A DNA stretch of 8,883 nt, from contig SFHK01000081.1 in NCBI GenBank assembly GCA_004556395.1, positions 1 through 8,883 on the forward strand, in the 5' to 3' direction. The notes beneath the pieces were generated by a model. That model was not told the DNA's origin and did no database searches. It was given only the letters and a program-made list of their open reading frames with translations. Numbering within the stretch: the first letter of the stretch is position 1; each line of letters opens with the position of its first letter. This stretch comes from Clostridiales bacterium (lineage in GTDB: Bacteria > Bacillota > Clostridia > Christensenellales > Aristaeellaceae). The translations under genes and the position numbers were made by a program. Below are positions 6,272 to 8,883 of this stretch, in pieces.

Positions 6272-6344
6272 GCCTCCATGGTCAAGCGGTCTAAGACGTC
6301 GCCCTCTCACGGCGAAAACTGGGGTTCGAGTCCCCATGGAGGTG
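6272..6344 (+). tRNA. tRNA-Glu (anticodon CTC), CCA not encoded
   Basis: Acceptor GCCTCCA (6272-6278) pairs with TGGAGGT (6337-6343), with a G1-U72 wobble. GGTCAAGCGGTCTAAGAC is the typical tRNA-Glu D-arm region. Anticodon stem TCGCC/GGCGA (6299-6303, 6311-6315) encloses CTCTCAC with anticodon CTC at 6306-6308, reading GAG. T stem TGGGG/CCCCA (6320-6324, 6332-6336) has loop TTCGAGT. Discriminator G6344 is followed by TAA, so the CCA must be added by the CCA-adding enzyme. Only three bases separate it from tRNA-Gln, so both are cut from one precursor. Confidence 0.96.
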
Positions 6345-6345
6345 T

Positions 6346-6375
6346 AAAAGCAACCGCGTACGCGGTTGCTTTTTT
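6346..6375 (+). terminator. Rho-independent terminator of the tRNA operon
   Basis: Bases 6346-6373 are a perfect 28-bp palindrome centred on GTAC (6358-6361), with arm AAAAGCAACCGC. A run of six T follows the GC-rich stem (6370-6375). Because the palindrome also begins with four A, it could act weakly on the other strand, where no gene was found. It starts one base after the tRNA-Glu discriminator and its adjoining T. Confidence 0.95.
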
Positions 6376-6376
6376 G

Positions 6377-6802
6377 TTCGAAGATTTGTGCTGGATGAAA
6401 CTGACTGGGGCCCGCTTTCGTCTACATGGAAGGGACGGACGCGAAGCATTTTTTCCATTCGGAGGATTCGGGCTTTCATGCCACAGCGACGGAAGCAATT
6501 CGCTTTTCCTGTTGCATGTGTCGGAGGAAAGGGTGGAAGCGGCGGATTTTGCGTTTCGCAGCGTTTGTTCCGGAAGTGCGGCGCTTTCTGTGTTGCTTAT
6601 GTGGGAGGAAGTGGCCGAGACGGCGAATTGTGGGAAAAGTACGGCGGTTTCTGCGTTGTGTGTGCGGAGGATGTACCGGAACTAAGGCATCTTTCGCTCT
6701 ATTCGTGCGGAGGATGGTTCGAGACGGCGGTTCCTGCTTTCCTGCGTCATCGGCGGATGGAGAGCGGTTCATTGGCAGGAGATTGAGTCGGCGGAGGGTG
6801 AA
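6377..6802 (+). repeat. Gene-free region with degenerate GGAGGA-centred repeats
   Basis: Open frames here lack RBS, start context and family resemblance. A loose repeat is visible: (T)CGGAGGA or TGGGAGGA occurs at about 6459, 6521, 6602, 6664 and 6708. Each is followed by a purine-rich stretch, often GAGACGGCG, and then a pyrimidine-rich TTTC/TTGC segment. Unit lengths run from about 41 to 82 nt. The final copy, GGCGGAGGGTGAA, supplies the RBS of the GtrA-family gene (GGAGG at 6793-6797). No good promoter was identified, although the next gene needs one after the strong upstream terminator. Confidence 0.4.
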
Positions 6803-7237
6803 ATGGAAAAGATCAGGGAGCTATGGGATGAATTTCGAAGCGGAAAGCCCGACGGGGCGATTCGGCAGTTTTTGAAATACTTAGTGGTGGGCGGCGGTGC
6901 GACGCTGGTGGAGTGGGCGCTGTTCTGGCTTCTGGACGCGAAGCTCGGGCTGCATCATCAGTGGGCGACGGTGATCGCGTACACCGTGTCCACGTTCGCG
7001 AACTGGGGCTTTGGACGGCTGCTGGTGTTCAAAAAGAGCGAGCGCGGCGTGGCGGCCGAAATCGCCGGAGTATATCTGGCGGCGGCGGTCGGACTGCTTC
7101 TGAACATGGGCATTATGTTCGTGCTGGTGGACGCACTCGGCTGGAACGAGATGCTGTCCAAGGTGATTGCTACGGGGCTGGTGTTCGTGTGGAATTTCCT
7201 CATCCGGCGGCTGGCGATTTACCGGAAGGCGCGCTGA
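6803..7237 (+). CDS. GtrA-family polytopic membrane protein
   Basis: The product has 144 residues, the usual length for the family (Pfam PF04138). Four membrane helices are predictable at about 24-45, 52-74, 84-111 and 117-139. A short charged N-terminus precedes RQFLKYLVVGG, a typical GtrA opening. The conserved ends of helices 2 and 4 are present: NWGFGRLLVF at 67-76 and VWNFLIRRLAIYR at 129-141. Relatives are linked to moving lipid-carried sugars across the membrane for cell-surface glycosylation; no glycosyltransferase neighbour is present here, so the role stays general. GGAGG at 6793-6797 (5-nt spacing) supports the start. It is followed 54 nt later by purB. Confidence 0.88.
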   Translation: MEKIRELWDEFRSGKPDGAIRQFLKYLVVGGGATLVEWALFWLLDAKLGLHHQWATVIAYTVSTFANWGFGRLLVFKKSERGVAAEIAGVYLAAAVGLLLNMGIMFVLVDALGWNEMLSKVIATGLVFVWNFLIRRLAIYRKAR

Positions 7238-7256
7238 GCGGCGAGCGCTTCCTTTT
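7224..7256 (+). terminator. Possible weak terminator or attenuator overlapping the GtrA-gene stop
   Basis: GGAAG (7224-7228) pairs with CTTCC (7248-7252) and CGCT (7232-7235) with AGCG (7244-7247), leaving a 3-nt bulge and an 8-nt loop; TTTT follows at 7253-7256. The stop codon lies inside. The bulge and short T-run make termination at best partial, so read-through into purB is likely. No other purB promoter was recognised in the 54-bp gap. Confidence 0.3.
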
Positions 7257-7291
7257 AAAAACGACTTCATGACGAACGGAGGCGGCGAACG

Positions 7292-8692
7292 ATGAGAGAC
7301 CGATACGAATCTCCGCTGTGCGAGCGGTACGCGTCCGCGCGGATGCAATATATCTTTTCGCCCGATTTCAAGTTCACCTCGTGGCGGAAGATGTGGCTGT
7401 ATCTGGCCGAGGCGGAAAAGGAGCTGGGGCTGGACATCACGGACGAGCAGCTGGACGAGATTCGCGCCCATCTGAACGACGTGGATTACGACGCGGCGGC
7501 GGCCTACGAAAAGCGCCTGCGGCACGACGTGATGGCGCATCTGCGCGCGTTCGCCGACCAGTGCCCCAAGGCGGGGCCGATTCTGCATCTTGGCGCGACG
7601 AGCTGCTATGTGGGCGACAATACGGACGTGTGGCAGCTTTCGGAGGCACTGAAGAGCCTTCGCGGGCAGCTTCTGGGCGTGATGGCGGCGCTGTCCGACT
7701 TTGCGCTGAAGAACGCCGACGTGCCGACGCTGGCGTACACGCATTTTCAGGCGGCGCAGCCCACGACGGTGGGCAAGCGCGCGACGCTGTGGCTGCAGGA
7801 TTTTCTGATGGATTTCGACCGCCTGACGTTCGAACTTTCGCGCCTGAAGCCGCTGGGCTGCAAGGGCACGACGGGCACCGGCGCCAGCTTCCTGATGCTG
7901 TTTAACGGCGACGAGAGCAAGGTTCGGGCGCTCGAGGGGCTGATCGCGCGCAAGATGGGTTTCGAATCGTGCGTGGCGGTTTCCGGACAGACGTACACCC
8001 GCAAGGTGGACGCGTTTGTGCTGAACGTTCTGAGCGGCATCGCGCAGAGCGCGTCGAAGATGGCGACCGATCTTCGCCTGCTTTCGCATCTGAAGGAATT
8101 CGACGAGCCGTTCGAGAGCGAGCAGGTCGGTTCCTCGGCGATGGCCTACAAGCGCAACCCGATGCGCAGCGAGCGCGTGTGTTCGCTGGCGCGCTACGTC
8201 ATGACCGACGCGCTGAATCCGGCGTGGACGGCCGCCACACAGTGGATGGAGCGCACGCTGGACGATTCCGCCAACCGGCGCATCGCCCTGCCCGAGGCGT
8301 TCCTCGCTGCCGACGCGATTCTGACGCTGTGCCGCAACCTGATCTCCGGCGGGCGCGTGTACCCGGGCGTGATGCGGCGGCACCTGAACGAGGAAATGCC
8401 GTTCATGGCCACGGAAAACATCCTCATGCGCGCGGTGGAGCTGGGCGGCGACCGGCAGAAGCTGCACGAGAAGATTCGCGAATACAGCGTGGAAACGGCG
8501 GCGCGCGTGAAGCTGGAGGGCGGCGAAAACGACCTGCTCGACAAGCTGAAGGCCGACCCGGCGTTCCATCTGGACGATGCGGCGCTCGCTGAAATACTGG
8601 ACGTGAAGCAGTTCATCGTCGTCGAGGAAGCGGTTCGCCCCGTCCTCGAAGCCTGCGGCGCCGGCGACGGCACGGATGAGGTGCGCGTGTAA
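7292..8692 (+). CDS. purB: Adenylosuccinate lyase, long (eukaryote-like) type
   Basis: The product has 466 residues. PurB splits fumarate from SAICAR and from adenylosuccinate, acting twice in cytoplasmic purine synthesis, as a homotetramer. The N-terminus (RYASARMQYIFSPDFKF, then FTSWRKMWLYLAEAEKELGL), RHDVMAHL at 77-84, HLGATSCYVGDNTD at 99-112, YTHFQAAQPTTVGKR at 149-163 and QTYTRKVD at 233-240 closely follow the animal ADSL pattern rather than the shorter, about 430-residue B. subtilis type. H151 is the likely general acid and H78 an active-site residue. The mobile-loop signature is GSSAMAYKRNP at 280-290, with S281/S282 as the catalytic serine region; Ala285 stands where animal enzymes have Pro. 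GGAGG at 7278-7282 with 9-nt spacing supports the ATG. Residues about 410-443 are repeated in DNA downstream of the gene. Confidence 0.96.
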   Translation: MRDRYESPLCERYASARMQYIFSPDFKFTSWRKMWLYLAEAEKELGLDITDEQLDEIRAHLNDVDYDAAAAYEKRLRHDVMAHLRAFADQCPKAGPILHLGATSCYVGDNTDVWQLSEALKSLRGQLLGVMAALSDFALKNADVPTLAYTHFQAAQPTTVGKRATLWLQDFLMDFDRLTFELSRLKPLGCKGTTGTGASFLMLFNGDESKVRALEGLIARKMGFESCVAVSGQTYTRKVDAFVLNVLSGIAQSASKMATDLRLLSHLKEFDEPFESEQVGSSAMAYKRNPMRSERVCSLARYVMTDALNPAWTAATQWMERTLDDSANRRIALPEAFLAADAILTLCRNLISGGRVYPGVMRRHLNEEMPFMATENILMRAVELGGDRQKLHEKIREYSVETAARVKLEGGENDLLDKLKADPAFHLDDAALAEILDVKQFIVVEEAVRPVLEACGAGDGTDEVRV

Positions 8693-8706
8693 GGTTTTCA
8701 TATGGG

Positions 8707-8748
8707 AAGCCGCAGCTTTCTTCCATGACGGAGGAAGGTCGCGGCTTT
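8707..8748 (+). terminator. Probable imperfect rho-independent terminator after purB
   Basis: AAGCCGC (8707-8713) pairs with GCGGCTT (8741-8747), and CTTCC (8720-8724) with GGAAG (8733-8737), with an asymmetric internal loop between. Only three T (8746-8748) follow the stem, so the tail is weak. It begins 14 nt after the purB stop. The 3' arm contains GGAGGA, which could instead act as an RBS for the open frame that follows. Confidence 0.45.
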
Positions 8749-8778
8749 GATTGTGGGATGTTCGTCAGAACGTCGCGC

Positions 8779-8883
8779 GGGCGACGAAAACGACCTGCTC
8801 GACAAGCTGAAGGCCGACCCGGCGTTCCATCTGGACGATGCGGCGCTCGCTGAAATACTGGACGTGAAGCAGTTCATCGGCTG
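8779..8883 (+). pseudogene. Duplicated internal segment of the purB 3' end, cut by the window edge
   Basis: Bases 8779-8879 match 8518-8618 inside purB (offset 261 bp) with a single difference (8523 G versus 8784 A); 95 bases from 8785 are identical. The copy encodes PurB residues about 410-443 (ENDLLDKLKADP onward). It lacks the rest of the gene and diverges from purB at 8880. It stays open in frame from possible starts TTG 8747 or GTG 8753, with GGAGGA at 8730-8735 upstream, and remains open to the window end. Likely a recent tandem duplication remnant; it could also be an assembly artefact at a contig end, or the first unit of a longer array. Confidence 0.8.

Noticed and set aside
6195..6344. 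tRNA attachment site of an integrated element
   Set aside because: No integrase, and no repeat of either tRNA 3' end was found elsewhere in the window.
6278..6875. Overlapping + strand ORFs between tRNA-Glu and the GtrA gene
   Set aside because: One begins inside the tRNA and runs through the terminator, another overlaps the GtrA gene; Cys/Arg/Gly-rich translations without RBS or homology.
6881..8701. 606-codon antisense ORF across the GtrA gene and purB
   Set aside because: Low-complexity His/Arg/Leu-rich shadow of purB; no RBS or domain.

Overview
This is a GC-rich stretch with every supported gene on the + strand. AGGAGG-type ribosome binding sites, two clear sigma-A-type promoters and the mix of protein families point to a Gram-positive bacterium, most likely a high-GC member of the Clostridia (Bacillota). 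This is inferred from gene style, not from a marker gene.

Layout: (1) 1-861 is a tandem array of a 283-bp unit (three near-complete copies and one truncated copy) that runs off the left edge, followed by about 240 bp of gene-free G-rich DNA. (2) 1103-4016 is a tightly packed set: a COG2509-type FAD-dependent dehydrogenase, a 48-codon chimeric ORF and rmuC. Each joins the next by an ATGA stop/start overlap. (3) 4013-6060 has its own promoter and two tandem paralogous, apparently exported ComEC-like metallo-beta-lactamase-fold proteins; the second carries an extra C-terminal bacterial Ig-like (BIG2-type) domain. (4) 6126-6375 is a complete tRNA operon: consensus promoter, tRNA-Gln(CTG), tRNA-Glu(CTC) and a perfectly palindromic terminator. 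(5) 6377-6802 is gene-free, with degenerate GGAGGA-centred repeats. (6) 6803-8692 holds a GtrA-family membrane protein and purB, an adenylosuccinate lyase of the long, eukaryote-like type. (7) 8693-8883 holds a probable terminator and a near-identical copy of an internal part of the purB 3' end, cut by the right edge.

The most interesting feature is not a new enzyme system but repeated local duplication. Beyond the 283-bp array, the junction between the FAD gene and rmuC has been tandemly duplicated. That produced an open, RBS-equipped micro-ORF whose head resembles RmuC and whose tail resembles the FAD enzyme. About 100 bp of the purB 3' end is also duplicated downstream, in frame with possible new starts. 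Both window edges lie in repeats, so the window may be a whole contig that broke at them.

Functionally the window is mixed: a redox enzyme, a genome-stability protein, two exported MBL hydrolases of unknown substrate, two tRNAs, a membrane protein and a purine-synthesis enzyme. I see no defence island, CRISPR array, transposase or phage gene.
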